Assembly: GCA_002730875.1 (NCBI GenBank)
Contig: PCBI01000002.1
Location: 193,358-257,357 of the forward strand
Length of the DNA: 64,000 bases
DNA from: Spirochaetaceae bacterium
GTDB taxonomy: Bacteria; Spirochaetota; Leptospiria; Leptospirales; Leptonemataceae
Direction: 5' to 3'
The position numbers and the translations under genes are program-made. Under the pieces are notes generated by a model, which saw only the letters and a program-made list of their open reading frames with translations, searched no databases and had not been told where the DNA came from. Of this stretch, positions 63,767 to 64,000 are shown in pieces; positions within the stretch are counted from its first letter, which is position 1; each line of letters opens with the position of its first letter.

Positions 63767-64000
63767 GTGCGGCACTTTCTCCGTCTACTCGGATACTCCT
63801 TTAACTACCGCACCCCCTTCCTGCTGGGGGTGCTGGTCTCGTTCTTTGTCGCCATACTCAATGGCGTCAGTCTAACCACATTCTATCCCCTCTTCGACGC
63901 TCTGGGCGATAAAGGGGGAGGGGAACCATTCGTTATTCAGTTTTCTGAAACCGAGCGCGAGCTATTGAATGAATCCGTTCGATACAGCGCCATCCACTAC
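63767..64000 (+). CDS. ABC exporter, MsbA-like N-terminus (cut by window end)
   Basis: Starts at a GTG seven nt after the ccr stop and runs off the window. The visible 78 residues (FLRLLGYSFNYRTPFLLGVL, then VSFFVAILNGVSLTTFYPLF) are the first membrane helix and following loop typical of type-I ABC exporter half-transporters. No ATP-binding part is in view. Confidence 0.6.
   Translation, partial: MRHFLRLLGYSFNYRTPFLLGVLVSFFVAILNGVSLTTFYPLFDALGDKGGGEPFVIQFSETERELLNESVRYSAIHY

Overview
The window is one stretch of a bacterial chromosome, about 54% G+C by eye, with densely packed genes in short operons. Many of them are coupled by 4-8 nt overlaps. I think it comes from a Leptospira-type spirochaete, perhaps the Leptonema/Turneriella side of Leptospirales. 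That rests on a plastid-type ferredoxin-NADP reductase ending in Tyr, several proteins with loose spirochaete-style lipoboxes, a Gld-type ABC operon with a DUF4340 partner, and CoA/fatty-acid genes. No ribosomal or other phylogenetic marker protein is present, so the placement is an inference.

Layout. 0-5 kb: two-component pair (LuxR-type regulator, membrane histidine kinase), a methyltransferase and a membrane-anchored metallo-beta-lactamase-fold protein. 5-9.3 kb: thiolase, a lipoprotein, a single-domain voltage-gated cation channel and an M48 protease. 9.5-18.8 kb: a phosphotransferase/P-loop fusion, a ROK sugar kinase, a small unknown protein and glycogen phosphorylase on the minus strand, then a trehalose synthase-maltokinase fusion on the plus strand. 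19.2-23.8 kb: a copper cluster (cupredoxin/beta-helix/membrane protein, a free copy of its membrane module, a multicopper oxidase, a SCO protein). 24-26 kb: an ammonium transporter fused to a complete class III adenylate cyclase. 27-35.5 kb: a second glycogen block (glycogen synthase, GH57 amylase and CDF transporter on minus; a GlgX-MalQ fusion of 1,501 aa on plus). 35.7-40.4 kb: a PilZ-like protein, an MFS transporter, an acyl-CoA synthetase and a spermidine-synthase-like protein. 40.6-43 kb: alpha/beta hydrolase and FNR. 43-47.8 kb: a four-gene Gld-like ABC operon. 48-53 kb: thioesterase, uvrC, avtA and a helical unknown. 53.2-55.3 kb: a cobalamin riboswitch with no gene behind it, an SH3-like lipoprotein, rnpB and a tandem array of 57-bp hairpin repeats. 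55.4-64 kb: OmpA/PD40 protein, CoA-transferase, a 754-aa unknown overlapping an HD-like protein, crotonyl-CoA carboxylase/reductase and the start of an ABC exporter.

How the genes fit together. The glycogen/trehalose genes cover synthesis (GlgA), phosphorolysis (GlgP), debranching plus glucan transfer (GlgX-MalQ), glucose phosphorylation (ROK kinase) and trehalose-maltose exchange plus maltose phosphorylation (TreS-maltokinase). No GlgE, GlgC or GH13 branching enzyme lies in the window. Thiolase, acyl-CoA synthetase, thioesterase, CoA-transferase and Ccr suggest growth on fatty acids and C4-CoA chemistry. The ethylmalonyl-CoA pathway that Ccr serves normally needs B12-dependent mutases, so a B12 riboswitch is not out of place, although its target here is unclear.

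The most unusual items are the ammonium transporter-adenylate cyclase fusion, the orphan (possibly antisense) cobalamin riboswitch, the hairpin repeat array beside rnpB, and the copper cluster with its duplicated membrane module and Met-rich segment.
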